DNA from: an uncultured Ellagibacter sp.
Lineage (GTDB): Bacteria > Actinomycetota > Coriobacteriia > Coriobacteriales > Eggerthellaceae
DNA length: 20,514 bases
Reading direction: 5' to 3'
Assembly (NCBI GenBank): GCA_934661105.1
Contig: CAKUIV010000021.1
Span: 1 to 20,514 of the forward strand
The notes beneath the pieces were generated by a model. It searched no databases and had not been told where the DNA came from. It worked only from the letters and a program-made list of their open reading frames with translations. Both the position numbers and the translations under genes were made by a program. Positions 1-8,957 of the stretch are shown in pieces; within the stretch, counting starts at the first letter, position 1, and each line of letters begins with the position of its first letter.

Positions 1-90
1 GATTCTAGGGCGAAGGCCGCCCCACGTTCGGGGCCAATCAGAAGAAGCGTTTACACCAACATTTCCGACGCGATCCGCCAAGGCGGTAAG

Positions 91-120
91 GCTCGGCGCT
101 GGAAGGTTCCAACGCCGAGC
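91..120 (-). terminator. Stem-loop downstream of reductase A, possible terminator
   Basis: GCTCGGCG at 91-98 pairs perfectly with CGCCGAGC at 113-120. A TGGAA/TTCCA inner stem continues it after one mismatch. It lies about 55 bases past the stop of the minus-strand reductase gene ending at 175. A second small palindrome, CCGCC-AA-GGCGG, sits at 75-86. No clear T-run follows on the minus strand, so termination is inferred from position and stem strength. Nothing else was recognised in bases 1-174. Confidence 0.35.
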
Positions 121-174
121 CCCATTGTCAGAGAACAACCACAGTGAATAATCTATGACCGAGCTCCACTTGAA

Positions 175-1836
175 TTACCCTTCGAATCCTACTGCATAAC
201 CGTCGATTGTTGTATTGTTGGCGAGCGCCTGCCCCACGAGCCGTCCGTACGTAACGCCGCGGCCATGGCTTGTGCCCGGCAGCGCGACTGGATAGGAATT
301 TGCGAAGAAGCAGCCTTGAGCGTTCCCGATAGCAAACAGGCCGCCAATGGGCTCGTCATCAGTCGAAAGAACCTGGGAGTTCTGATCGACACGCAAGCCG
401 TAGGGCACAGCGAGCAACCAAGACGAGACGTTGCAAGCGTAGAACGGGGCATCCTTTACCGAACTAAGGAAGCGCTCGGGCACGCCAAAATCAGGGTCTT
501 CGCCAGCGTCGCAGAAACCGTTGTAGCGATCAACTGTTTTCTGCAGAGCCTCGAGCGGAACCCCGATTTTACCCGCCAGCTCCTCGAGCGTGTCGGCCTG
601 GATAAATGCCCCGCTCTCAACCTCAGCAGCGACACGCCCCTCAAGCCCATCTAGGAAAGACTGAGATTTTACGGGTTCCTGCTTCTGGACATGTTCGGGA
701 TAGTGAGCATCCCAGATGGCCCACGCCACATCGCCGACAGTGTTCATGCGAGCATTTGTGACAATGGGCTCGTAGCCGACCTCGCAGCAATAGCGCATGC
801 CATCGCGGTTGACCGTCAGCCAGCACGTGTCGAAGCCCGGCCCCATGACGGAAAGGTTGACGGGATGAATGATGGGGGCTGGGTAGCATGTGTCGAGCGC
901 GGCGCCGATCCATGCGCCCATAACGAGACCGTCGCCCATGTTGCCGCCCACAGGCGTATAGTCAGATTTGTCGGCGCGCAGCGAAATGGGGCAGAAACAG
1001 CGCTTCATCTCCTCATTGTCTGTTATCCCACCTGTGGCCAAGATGACGCCATTCGTGGCGTTAACACGCTTGTAGGCACCCTCCGGCGTCTTGGCGATAA
1101 CGGCGACGACACGTCCTTCCTCGGCAACAAGCTGCACGGCGGGCGTTTCGAATTGGAAAACCGCGCCGTTCTTCCGGGCATCGTCGGCTACCATGTTGAT
1201 GAAGTACATGACGTTCCACATTTGCTCGGGGATGTCGCTGCCTTCGGGAAGGGTCCATTTGTGGGCCGTACGGAATTGCTTGAAGCGATCTTCAAGCGTG
1301 TCCCAATCAGAACGCGCGGTCATCTCGCTGTTAAGGATAACCTGATACCCAGCGTCTTTAGCCATGTCAAGGTAATGGTCCATGACCTCGCCGCTGCGGT
1401 AGACATAGTTTTTGATGACGTAGTAGTTGGCCTCTGACTGGCCCCACTGATAGATGAGCCGCGTTGCGAGCGCCTTGTCGATGTCCACGCCCTGTTCGGT
1501 TTGGAGCTTGGAGCCAACGGCGCCGATGTCGGTTCCATGGCCCGTCAGTCCCTCGAACTTTTCGAGCACGCATACGCTTGCACCCGCCTCGGCTGCAGCC
1601 TGGGCTGCAGTGCATCCTGCTATGCCGGCGCCAATTACAACAACGTCATACGTCTCTTCCACTGCGACGGTGGGCAAATCGGGTGCAGCCTGAAGCCATG
1701 CGTGAGCAGCAAGGTTGGGTTCCTCGGTTGCATCGCTGGCCTTGGCAGTCGAGAAGTCCCCGATTGCGGCCGCGCCCGATGCAGCACCGGCCATGCAGCA
1801 TACAAATGTACGGCGAGAAACAGTGTTTGCGTTCAT
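175..1836 (-). CDS. Tat-exported FAD-dependent reductase A (fumarate reductase/flavocytochrome c flavoprotein family)
   Basis: This 553-residue flavoprotein probably reduces an unidentified organic acceptor outside the membrane. The N-terminus has a twin-arginine signal (SRRTF at residues 7-11, then a small-residue hydrophobic stretch). A dinucleotide-binding motif GAGIAG lies at about 69-74, in the usual VVVIGAGIAG context of FAD_binding_2 proteins. Later family motifs are ATGGI and GNMGDGL, and near the C-terminus GGLFAIGN. The HG-NR-GG active-site segment of fumarate reductases is replaced by ANSYPVALPGTSHGRG, so fumarate is unlikely as substrate. There is no haem or FMN-binding domain, so an external electron donor is needed. 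The ATG at 1836 is chosen because AGGAGG lies just upstream (1841-1846) and the Tat signal begins there; the longer open frame to 1992 adds only intergenic sequence. Two membrane LuxR regulators lie upstream on the same strand. Confidence 0.88.
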   Translation of the reverse strand: MNANTVSRRTFVCCMAGAASGAAAIGDFSTAKASDATEEPNLAAHAWLQAAPDLPTVAVEETYDVVVIGAGIAGCTAAQAAAEAGASVCVLEKFEGLTGHGTDIGAVGSKLQTEQGVDIDKALATRLIYQWGQSEANYYVIKNYVYRSGEVMDHYLDMAKDAGYQVILNSEMTARSDWDTLEDRFKQFRTAHKWTLPEGSDIPEQMWNVMYFINMVADDARKNGAVFQFETPAVQLVAEEGRVVAVIAKTPEGAYKRVNATNGVILATGGITDNEEMKRCFCPISLRADKSDYTPVGGNMGDGLVMGAWIGAALDTCYPAPIIHPVNLSVMGPGFDTCWLTVNRDGMRYCCEVGYEPIVTNARMNTVGDVAWAIWDAHYPEHVQKQEPVKSQSFLDGLEGRVAAEVESGAFIQADTLEELAGKIGVPLEALQKTVDRYNGFCDAGEDPDFGVPERFLSSVKDAPFYACNVSSWLLAVPYGLRVDQNSQVLSTDDEPIGGLFAIGNAQGCFFANSYPVALPGTSHGRGVTYGRLVGQALANNTTIDGYAVGFEG

Positions 1837-1925
1837 GGGTCCTCCTGTCAGTCGATGGGCATTCCCACCTGTGATGTGGGCGTCTGCAAGAACAACGATG
1901 GCGGATACGTAACGCAAATTAAAGC

Positions 1926-1972
1926 GCCCGTGGAGGGGTAAAACCGTCGCGTTGCAGTAACCCCCTGTGGGC
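1926..1972 (-). promoter_or_regulatory. GC-rich inverted repeat between regulator 2 and reductase A
   Basis: GCCC at 1926-1929 pairs with GGGC at 1969-1972. Further in, GAGGGGT pairs with ACCCCCT (one bulged A), leaving a loop of about 20 bases. Read on the minus strand, it follows the stop of the regulator gene at 2005 and is followed by GCTTTAATTTG, so it could terminate that transcript. It also lies about 90 bases upstream of reductase A and contains the TACCCCT half-site seen upstream of reductase B. Terminator and operator roles are both inferred. Confidence 0.4.
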
Positions 1973-2004
1973 GATTGACTCCAATACAGCAACTCAAATG
2001 CCTG

Positions 2005-3564
2005 TTACTTTCCAGCAAGCTCCCTCGCTACTAGCATGGCAGCCTCCTTCTTTGAATGGATGCCCAGTTTTGTATACACATGCCTTGTGTGAGCCTTGAC
2101 TGTATCGGTTGCGATGCCGAGCACCTCGCAAATGTCAGCACGATCGCGGCCGAGGGCAACAAGATGGAAGACCTCCTCTTCGCGCTGAGAAAGCCCGTAG
2201 GCCACAGCGATGCGTGCCGTGGCCGCCTTAAAGGCGAGCGCGCGACGATTCAGCTCTTCCTGGGACTCACGCACTCGACTGCCCGCAGCAAAAGCGAGTA
2301 CAAGAACAAACAAATAGAGGACGACGAGCGTAACGATGGCAAACTCACGGCTCCCTGCGGCCTTAACCAGACCGGGGGCGAGGCCAACGAGCGATCCAGC
2401 AAAAGATGAGCCAAGGAACGCAAGTAGGCCACGGGCAAATACAACGCTGCCTCTACTGGGATTCTTTCGGGAGTGAAGAACGAAAAGGACCCATAAAAGC
2501 GAGTAGAAGTAGTTATGGCCAACCATAAACACGGAAATCGGCAAAATGCCGTTTTTGACAACATGCAGCAGGAGAAAACCAAGGGCAAGCAGGGGAAACG
2601 CAACTTGGCAGATAAGGTAGAGCTCACTATCATGGCGATAAAAGAGAACGGTAGTCAACAGCAGTACCCCTGAAACGGCTATGCCGATGATGGTGGCGCT
2701 CGTTGCCATGTCGGGTAAGGGACCCACTGCATACAGGCTGATACTGCGCATGAGGCCAAATACAAGGCCAACAAATACGGCTATCGCCATGAGTCCCCAT
2801 GGCTTTCCAAGCAGCCCGGCGGGACCATAATCCGCACTTAATGGCTGCGAATTGACAGGCGCCGTGTTTTCGCGGCGATTGGCAGCAACAAGCAGAACGC
2901 CAGATAACGCAGGCAACGCGATAACTCCTATTTGCAGCGCAGGTCTAGGGAGCCCGAGAAAGATGCCGGAAAGCGCCGCTGTAAGCAGCGCATAGATTCC
3001 CATATCGAAGAGCACGCACCGAGCAGGAGTCGCAGAAAGATGTGCGCCCCAGAGAAGGAAAGCCACACCGCTTCCGATGCCGGTTGCCAGTGTTCCAATC
3101 AGTAACATCCAGGCAGTGCCGTCACCACGGGATGAGAGAACGAGCATCATTGTGCCAATTACCATGAGAGTGTGAGAGGCGACCAGCGTAGATGATTTGC
3201 GCTCCCATCTAGGCGGAAGACGATTTGCGATAACGAGCACAACGCAAAACGTCGCGAGCGTGCAAGCGAGAGAGGCCAACCACACAAATTGTTGGAGCTG
3301 CGGGGCGTTATCTGCAGCACAAGATGCCGAAAGGTACAGACGAGTGGTAAAGACAAGCTGTAGCCATGCCCAAAATAGAGACATGCCGACAAGGCGCGCC
3401 CGATGACAGCGCAACTCGTTTCGCATAACGAAAAGAAAACCCTTCACGTCGAAAAGGCTTTCCAGGCTGGTTTCTTGTGGCAATGTTTTTGATGGCATGG
3501 CATTGGATGGACTTTTGCATTGCCTTCCGGCCTGCGTCTCACTTACTGTCGTTTTTCTCCCCAT
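2005..3564 (-). CDS. Membrane-bound LuxR-family transcriptional regulator (regulator 2)
   Basis: The protein has 519 residues. The first ~60 are hydrophilic. A long block of about ten to twelve hydrophobic segments follows, separated by short charged loops. The last ~65 residues form a LuxR-type HTH (GLSQREEEVFHLVALGR, then DICEVLGIATDTVKAHTRHVYTKLGI). Known members of this architecture occur in many copies in Eggerthellaceae beside reductase genes; the membrane part is presumed to sense the substrate. The frame is open to a TTG at 3669, but the ATG at 3564 has GGGAG eight bases upstream and is preferred. It follows regulator 1 by about 107 bases and precedes reductase A by 168 bases, so it is the natural candidate to control reductase A. 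The ligand is unknown. Confidence 0.85.
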   Translation of the reverse strand: MGRKTTVSETQAGRQCKSPSNAMPSKTLPQETSLESLFDVKGFLFVMRNELRCHRARLVGMSLFWAWLQLVFTTRLYLSASCAADNAPQLQQFVWLASLACTLATFCVVLVIANRLPPRWERKSSTLVASHTLMVIGTMMLVLSSRGDGTAWMLLIGTLATGIGSGVAFLLWGAHLSATPARCVLFDMGIYALLTAALSGIFLGLPRPALQIGVIALPALSGVLLVAANRRENTAPVNSQPLSADYGPAGLLGKPWGLMAIAVFVGLVFGLMRSISLYAVGPLPDMATSATIIGIAVSGVLLLTTVLFYRHDSELYLICQVAFPLLALGFLLLHVVKNGILPISVFMVGHNYFYSLLWVLFVLHSRKNPSRGSVVFARGLLAFLGSSFAGSLVGLAPGLVKAAGSREFAIVTLVVLYLFVLVLAFAAGSRVRESQEELNRRALAFKAATARIAVAYGLSQREEEVFHLVALGRDRADICEVLGIATDTVKAHTRHVYTKLGIHSKKEAAMLVARELAGK

Positions 3565-3671
3565 GTGCGCCGCTCCCGTCGACTGGATAGAATGCAATCG
3601 TGCTGTAAAAGCACGGAAGTGTGCTGTCCCCAATGCAGACAGGTCTAAATGAACCGCCGTCTCACGCAATG

Positions 3672-5180
3672 CTAAATGGATGCTTTTTCAATCCTGTCCT
3701 TCTCCTCATCAACGAGGTCTAGCAGCTCCTGCAAGCCGTGAACGCCAAGGGAGGCGTAGAGGGATTTACGATACGATCGTACGGTGTTTGGAGCCAGACC
3801 CAACGTCTCCGAAATACGCTCCGCACTCCTGCCTGATACAAGGAGCTCCATGACCTGCTGCTGACGCTCGCTGAGAGAATATGACACGCCAATACATGTG
3901 AGCGCTCGGCGAGTTGCACTGTCTGAATCAATCTGCGTCGACGTTTCCGTGAAAGCCAAGCGGGCAACCCGCTCGGACCGATTTGATTCTGGGGAAACTG
4001 GCAGGTTGTTGTGCCCTTTAATAATGAGTGGCAGTGCAATGTAGCATATGGGAATGGCCAGGACATAGGCAATGAGCATGAACATGACATAGGGCTGCAG
4101 GTCTAAAGCACCGCTTGCGCTGAGGGCACGCACGGCCATCTGAGCAGCATCAGTAAGGTAGAGGAAACCTGCAAATATACCATACACGAATAAGGCACCA
4201 ATATCCTGTTCGTGAGCGATCGATAGCGCAGTGGTTACCATGAATAGTGATACAAAGAAATAGCCCGTATCGCCGACAACAATGATACCCAAGGTTGCCA
4301 GGCCTTGAAAAGCCGATGCCAGCAGAACCGAAATGGTGAATGCGGGCAGGTAGACCGAATAGAGCACTGGAAGGCTCACGTCCTTACGTGCCCCGAACCA
4401 AACGATGCCCAGTATTATGAGGCCCAGTGCGTGCGAGAGGGGGGCGACAAGACCCATCGCCCGTGATGTCGCGATTGATGAGTTAAAGGCCCCCATCGCG
4501 ATAGGCGTAATGAGGGTAATGGCGATAATGCACAGAATAGGAAGCGTCATCGCACGGATGCTTCCGCGCACGGGAGCGATTGGGTGCACGGCGGGCGCAT
4601 TAAAGGCTCGATCACAACTAAGGTGGGCATTCTGGATGCGCACGTTCAACAACAAGGTCAACGCCCCTACAGGCGCATAGATGCAAAACGTTATGACACA
4701 TTGGCGTATTGGATCCCCAAGCAAAGCATGCAAAAGAGTCAAAAGCGTAGTAACAATAGACCCGATAAAAAGGACCTTCTTCGCCGTTGGACGCTCAAAT
4801 CTCTCAAGCATGCAAAGCAGTTGGCAGAAGCCGCTGGCGCGCGCCAGGGCAAGAATGAGCGAAGCACCCAAGAGAACGCCAGGCCAACTGAATGAAAGCG
4901 ACAGCAGCGCAAGAACGAGAGAGATGGCAACGCCACTTACGGCCACCAGGCCTAACAAGTAGCGTCCAGCAACATCATGTTTGCGAGAAAAAACAGCAAT
5001 CCCAAAAAAGGAGAGCGCGAAGAAGAGGGATTGGACTATGCCATCAACGGTGGGATCACCCAAGGGAGACGCAAAAGGATACGTTGAGGAAGAGACGGCT
5101 GAAAGGGCCAGCCAAATACCGCTTGTAAGGCCATAGAACACATGCCTGGGCTCAAGCCCTTTCGTTTGAAAACAGTTCAT
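3672..5180 (-). CDS. Membrane-bound LuxR-family transcriptional regulator (regulator 1)
   Basis: This 502-residue protein has about twelve hydrophobic segments through residue ~385, a polar linker, and a C-terminal LuxR HTH (SLSERQQQVMELLVSGRS, then ISETLGLAPNTVRSYRKSLYASLGV). It has no receiver domain and no acyl-homoserine-lactone domain, so the membrane part is the likely sensor. The ATG at 5180 is supported by GAGGAGG about 11 bases upstream. It is transcribed divergently from the reductase B-C operon across a 430-base gap, which makes it the likely regulator of that operon; it may also be cotranscribed with regulator 2. It is a different sequence from regulator 2, with only the architecture and HTH shared, so this is not a recent duplication. 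Confidence 0.87.
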   Translation of the reverse strand: MNCFQTKGLEPRHVFYGLTSGIWLALSAVSSSTYPFASPLGDPTVDGIVQSLFFALSFFGIAVFSRKHDVAGRYLLGLVAVSGVAISLVLALLSLSFSWPGVLLGASLILALARASGFCQLLCMLERFERPTAKKVLFIGSIVTTLLTLLHALLGDPIRQCVITFCIYAPVGALTLLLNVRIQNAHLSCDRAFNAPAVHPIAPVRGSIRAMTLPILCIIAITLITPIAMGAFNSSIATSRAMGLVAPLSHALGLIILGIVWFGARKDVSLPVLYSVYLPAFTISVLLASAFQGLATLGIIVVGDTGYFFVSLFMVTTALSIAHEQDIGALFVYGIFAGFLYLTDAAQMAVRALSASGALDLQPYVMFMLIAYVLAIPICYIALPLIIKGHNNLPVSPESNRSERVARLAFTETSTQIDSDSATRRALTCIGVSYSLSERQQQVMELLVSGRSAERISETLGLAPNTVRSYRKSLYASLGVHGLQELLDLVDEEKDRIEKASI

Positions 5181-5223
5181 GCCGGCACACCCCTCCTCTC
5201 GGCCTTTTGCATGGCATTATCTT

Positions 5224-5253
5224 ATTACAGGCATCATCTCGTCGGACCGTCAA
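5224..5253 (-). promoter_or_regulatory. Predicted promoter of regulator 1
   Basis: On the minus strand TTGACG (complement of 5248-5253) is followed after 18 bases by TGTAAT (complement of 5224-5229), close to sigma-70-type -35 and -10 boxes. Transcription would start about 37 bases before the ATG at 5180. Seen by eye only. Confidence 0.45.
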
Positions 5254-5409
5254 GCTTTGCGAAAACGGCAGGCGAGGAACGCCCTCGTTCTGATGGCAGA
5301 TGCTGGCACCGTCGGCAACACCGCGCTCAAGCGCATGCGCAACCACCCACAAGCCGCGCCTCTTGTAATTGCCATCCAATTCCGTCGCTGAGCTGCGTCA
5401 ATTGCTTGT

Positions 5410-5430
5410 CTACCCCTTACAAAGGGGTAG
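5410..5430. promoter_or_regulatory. Perfect 9-bp inverted repeat, candidate LuxR operator
   Basis: CTACCCCTT at 5410-5418 and AAGGGGTAG at 5422-5430 are exact reverse complements separated by ACA. The site lies between the divergent regulator 1 (start 5180) and reductase B (start 5611). It does not follow a gene end, so a terminator role is unlikely and an operator is the better reading. The rest of the 430-base gap (5181-5610) shows no other gene. Confidence 0.5.
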
Positions 5431-5610
5431 GGGCCTGATTGCCTTCGCCGTTGAGGCCTCCTCTCCCCAGGGGCTAACGGCACTTGGGACAAAGGGTTTA
5501 CGTTCAGTCATGAACTTGCAGGCTTGAGACGAGCCCATTGCGATTCTTCTCATGGAACATGCAATGAATGGCATGCAAGCCTGTGCAGCCTTCGAGGAAA
5601 GGGATTTGCC

Positions 5611-7266
5611 ATGAACTTCAATCGTAGGTCGTTCGTCAAAGTTGCCGGTGCCGCCGCTGCTGCCACCGGGACAATTGTCACAAGCGCTCTCGCCGAGGAA
5701 ACGACGCCCTCATGGGGCACCGTTGAGGTTGACCAGGCCGCCGTTGCCGCCATCGACGCCCAGGCCGCCGAAATCCCCGCGTGGATTGGAGAGGCCCCCT
5801 CGATAACTCCCGAAGAGTGCGACGAGACCATCGAGACAGACGTTCTCGTTGTGGGCTCGGCGCTTGCCGGTTGCCTATCCGCGTATAAGGCGCTCGAGCA
5901 AGGCGCCAAGGTCATCATGATTGAGCGCAATGGAGCGCCCCATATTTCTGGCTCTGGCATTGGCTTCTTCGACTCCGAGTACCAAAAGGCCGCCGGCCAA
6001 CCCGAGCATAACGCAAAAGACATCATGAACAAGGTCATCAATGAAGGCAACTTGCGCGTTGACGCGGGCCTTGTTGCCATGTGGGCTTACAACTCCGGCA
6101 TGATCCTCGACGAGCTTGAGGCTAACGTTCTGCAGCCCGCGGGATTGCCGGGAACTCCTTGCATTGGAGTACCGCTTGAGCCTGATGAGATTGACCAGTA
6201 TGACGCGGCATTCCACGTGGATTTTGACGACACCGGCCGTGACTCGCTCGAAAAATTCGACTACATCTTCCACGATTACATTCGAGACAATGGCGGCGAA
6301 GTCAAGTTCCATGTGACTGCACGCAAATTGGTACAGGATGAAACGGGCGCGGTCCTTGGTTGCATCTGTACCGACGATGAGACCGGCGAGCACATTTACT
6401 TTAAGACCGCCAAGGGCGTCATCATGTGCTGTGGCTCCTATGCCGGCAATTATGAGATGGTCGACGCGCTGTGCTACCCCTCCATGGCAAAATTTATCAA
6501 GAAGTATTCTGGTTACAACGCCAAGGCAACGGAGACTGCGCCCGTTGACTGCGAAGAGAAGATGGACGACGGCCTCGGCCACCGTATGATGATGTGGGCA
6601 GGAGCCATTTTTGAAGAAATCGACCCTTCCTACCAGGCGTGGTCTAATCAGGGGTACTGGATTGCCGCGCCCCTAGCTGTCAACAACAAGGGGCAGCGTT
6701 TCTTTAACGAAGCCATTTCCTCGCTCTCGAGCTCTTTCGCCATCTTCGAATTGCCCGACGGCGTGAACTACGTGTGGCAAATCATGGATTCCTCAGGCTT
6801 TGACTTCCCGGCGCTTCTACCAATGCCTGGAGCGAATCACGAGATGATGGAAGCCATGGCCGCTGGTTCAGAGCGCTATGAGGCCGACACCATTGAAGAG
6901 CTCGCCGGGATGATTGGGGTTCCTGCCGACGAGCTCGTGAAGAGCGTCAATCGTTACAACGAGCTGTGCAAGCTGGGCGTGGACCTTGATTATGGCAAGG
7001 GAAGCAACCACATGCACACCATTGCCGAGCCGCCGTTCGTGGCGTACAAAGAGGGATACTATCTGTTCGGCACGAGCTCCGGCGTCAAGGTCAATTTGAA
7101 GCTACAGGTACTTGATAAGAACTGGGACCCCATCCCTGGTCTGTATGCTGCCGGCAACTGCGTTGGCTGGCGCATGGGGTCGGGCTATCAGAACGTCGTC
7201 CCGGGCCTGTGCAACGCGTATGCGGCAGTTCACGGTTACTTTGCCGGCAAGTACGCCGCTGAGTAA
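5611..7266 (+). CDS. Tat-exported FAD-dependent reductase B
   Basis: This 551-residue flavoprotein starts with a textbook Tat signal (NRRSFVK at 4-10, then an alanine-rich h-region). The ATG at 5611 has GAGGAAAGGG just upstream; the frame extends to 5524 but the Tat signal fixes the start. After a ~45-residue linker comes the FAD-binding region: DVLVVGSALAG at about 77-87. The usual GxGxxG reads GSALAG, with alanine for the second glycine. Other family features are MCCGSYAGN, DDGLGHRMM, and GLYAAGN near the C-terminus. The final active-site segment (GWRMGSGYQNVVPGLCNAYA) lacks the fumarate-reductase HG-NR-GG pattern. It is the first gene of an operon with reductase C and faces regulator 1. 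The substrate is unknown; periplasm-like, membrane-outside location is inferred from the signal. Confidence 0.88.
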   Translation: MNFNRRSFVKVAGAAAAATGTIVTSALAEETTPSWGTVEVDQAAVAAIDAQAAEIPAWIGEAPSITPEECDETIETDVLVVGSALAGCLSAYKALEQGAKVIMIERNGAPHISGSGIGFFDSEYQKAAGQPEHNAKDIMNKVINEGNLRVDAGLVAMWAYNSGMILDELEANVLQPAGLPGTPCIGVPLEPDEIDQYDAAFHVDFDDTGRDSLEKFDYIFHDYIRDNGGEVKFHVTARKLVQDETGAVLGCICTDDETGEHIYFKTAKGVIMCCGSYAGNYEMVDALCYPSMAKFIKKYSGYNAKATETAPVDCEEKMDDGLGHRMMMWAGAIFEEIDPSYQAWSNQGYWIAAPLAVNNKGQRFFNEAISSLSSSFAIFELPDGVNYVWQIMDSSGFDFPALLPMPGANHEMMEAMAAGSERYEADTIEELAGMIGVPADELVKSVNRYNELCKLGVDLDYGKGSNHMHTIAEPPFVAYKEGYYLFGTSSGVKVNLKLQVLDKNWDPIPGLYAAGNCVGWRMGSGYQNVVPGLCNAYAAVHGYFAGKYAAE

Positions 7267-7311
7267 AGCAGCAGCGAGTTTCACGTCACCGCTTATCCGA
7301 AAGGGACAAAC

Positions 7312-8835
7312 ATGACATTCGGGAGTATCTCGCGCAGAAACATGTTGCGCTGCACGGCCGCTATGAGCGCAACAGCCGCACTTGCAGGCACGACCATGGC
7401 ACAGGCAGAAAATCAAGAACAAACTGCCTATGATCCTGTCGAGGTTATTGAAGCCGACGTCGTGGTCGTTGGCTCAGGCTCGTCGGGCATCTGCGCAACG
7501 GTGCAGGCCGCAGAGTTAGGCGCAAAAACTTACTGCCTTGAAAAGAACGATTTCGTTGGCGGCAACGGCCTGGGTACCGAGGGTGTATTTGCATTGGGCT
7601 CCTCGGCCCAAGAGGCCTCCGGCATTGAGCTGCCTTCATTCCGTGAAATCATCGCAACCGACGCCGTGTTCTTCAACTACCGCATCAATTCGCTGTTCTG
7701 GAAGGATATGGTCGCGAATTCGGCCGACAACTATGAGTGGCTTGTCGCAAACGGCGTGCAGTTTAGCGGCGTCGTAGACAACTATTACGGCCTTGGCAAG
7801 GTCCCGTGCTTTCACTGGTTTGTTGACGCCAAGGGATCAAACTTCATCGAACCCATGGCCGCCAAAGCCGAAGAACTCGGAGCAATCATCATGACCTCCA
7901 CCCCCGTCATCGATCTTGTAACCGACGACGGAAGCGTGACCGGCGTGTATGCTCAAAAAGAAGACGGCACAGTCATTCAAATCAATGCCAAGGGCGTCAT
8001 TCTCGCTTCGGGCGGATACGCCAATAATGAGGCTATGATGCTCGACCGCGGCTACGATTTGACATATTCCATCAACCAGGGCGTCCCTGGCCACGACGGC
8101 GACGGCCTGCGCATGGCCATTGGAGTCGGAGCGAACGATGTATCCGCGGCTCGCTGCTTCCTGCGAGACCCCTATACATATGGGCTGAACTTCTTCCTTC
8201 CCTTCAGCCAGCGTATATGCCGCGGCGGACCTGTTCTTTGGGTCAATCAGGACGCCGAGCGCTATGTGAATGAGAACTGCGGCGCAGTGACTTCAGGCAA
8301 CAACTCCAACGCGGTTCACTCTCAGAAGATATCCTGGATGATTTTCGATCAATCGCAAGCCGAGGCGTTTGCTGACGGCGTCGATGACTTCATGGCATCA
8401 CTCGATGAAGCCGTGGAGTTGTGTCCCGGCGACAACATCTACCGCTGCGACACCATCGCCGCATTGGCCGAATGCGCCAAACTCGACCCCGATGCACTCC
8501 AAGCGACCATTGACCGCTATAACGAGCTATGCCACGCTGGAGTCGACGAGGATTTTGACAAGGATCCCGAAAAGATGGTCCCCATCGAAACGGCCCCGTT
8601 CTACATCTTCCGCCAGGATATGTCGTTCTGGACTTCTATTGGCGGCATCGACACCAACCGCAAGATGCAGGCCATCAACGCCAAGGGCGAGCCGATTCGA
8701 GGTCTCTATGCCATCGGCACTGACGGCTGCCAACTTTATCGTGAGACCTACACGATGAACATCCCGGCATCTTGCCAAGGCAATAACGTGAACTCCGGCC
8801 GCGTTGCCGCGCGCGAAATCTGCGCCGAGTTGTAA
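7312..8835 (+). CDS. Tat-exported FAD-dependent reductase C
   Basis: This 507-residue flavoprotein starts 45 bases after reductase B, with AAAGGGA before the ATG, so the two are very likely cotranscribed. The Tat signal is SRRNMLR at residues 7-13, followed by an alanine-rich segment ending near MAQAEN. The FAD motif VVVGSGSSG (about 51-59) is followed by LEKNDFVGGNG, then ILASGGYANN, HDGDGLRM, and near the end GLYAIGTDGC. The C-terminal segment (YRETYTMNIPASCQGNN) differs from reductase B, so B and C probably act on different substrates or on different parts of one pathway. No FMN or haem domain is present. It belongs to the same broad family as the other reductases in the window but is not a close copy of any. 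Confidence 0.88.
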   Translation: MTFGSISRRNMLRCTAAMSATAALAGTTMAQAENQEQTAYDPVEVIEADVVVVGSGSSGICATVQAAELGAKTYCLEKNDFVGGNGLGTEGVFALGSSAQEASGIELPSFREIIATDAVFFNYRINSLFWKDMVANSADNYEWLVANGVQFSGVVDNYYGLGKVPCFHWFVDAKGSNFIEPMAAKAEELGAIIMTSTPVIDLVTDDGSVTGVYAQKEDGTVIQINAKGVILASGGYANNEAMMLDRGYDLTYSINQGVPGHDGDGLRMAIGVGANDVSAARCFLRDPYTYGLNFFLPFSQRICRGGPVLWVNQDAERYVNENCGAVTSGNNSNAVHSQKISWMIFDQSQAEAFADGVDDFMASLDEAVELCPGDNIYRCDTIAALAECAKLDPDALQATIDRYNELCHAGVDEDFDKDPEKMVPIETAPFYIFRQDMSFWTSIGGIDTNRKMQAINAKGEPIRGLYAIGTDGCQLYRETYTMNIPASCQGNNVNSGRVAAREICAEL

Positions 8836-8874
8836 GACCGGCAAAATCAAATAGCCTGTTAATCAGGCACCAAC

Positions 8875-8916
8875 CGGCGGGCCCACTTGGTCTCCCAGGT
8901 GGGCCCGCCGCTTTTA
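8875..8916 (+). terminator. Strong intrinsic terminator after the reductase B-C operon
   Basis: Bases 8875-8890 pair with 8895-8910 as a 16-bp stem (one G-T pair) around a TCTC loop, followed by CTTTTAG. It sits 39 bases past the stop of reductase C and just before the 3' end of the convergent reductase D gene, which it insulates. Confidence 0.85.
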
Positions 8917-8957
8917 GTCGCTAGTTCAACTACTCGTCAAAACCCCAGGCAGATGCC

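Noticed and set aside
691..1437. 248-codon plus-strand frame opposite reductase A
   Set aside because: It is antisense to a complete flavoprotein and shows no motif.
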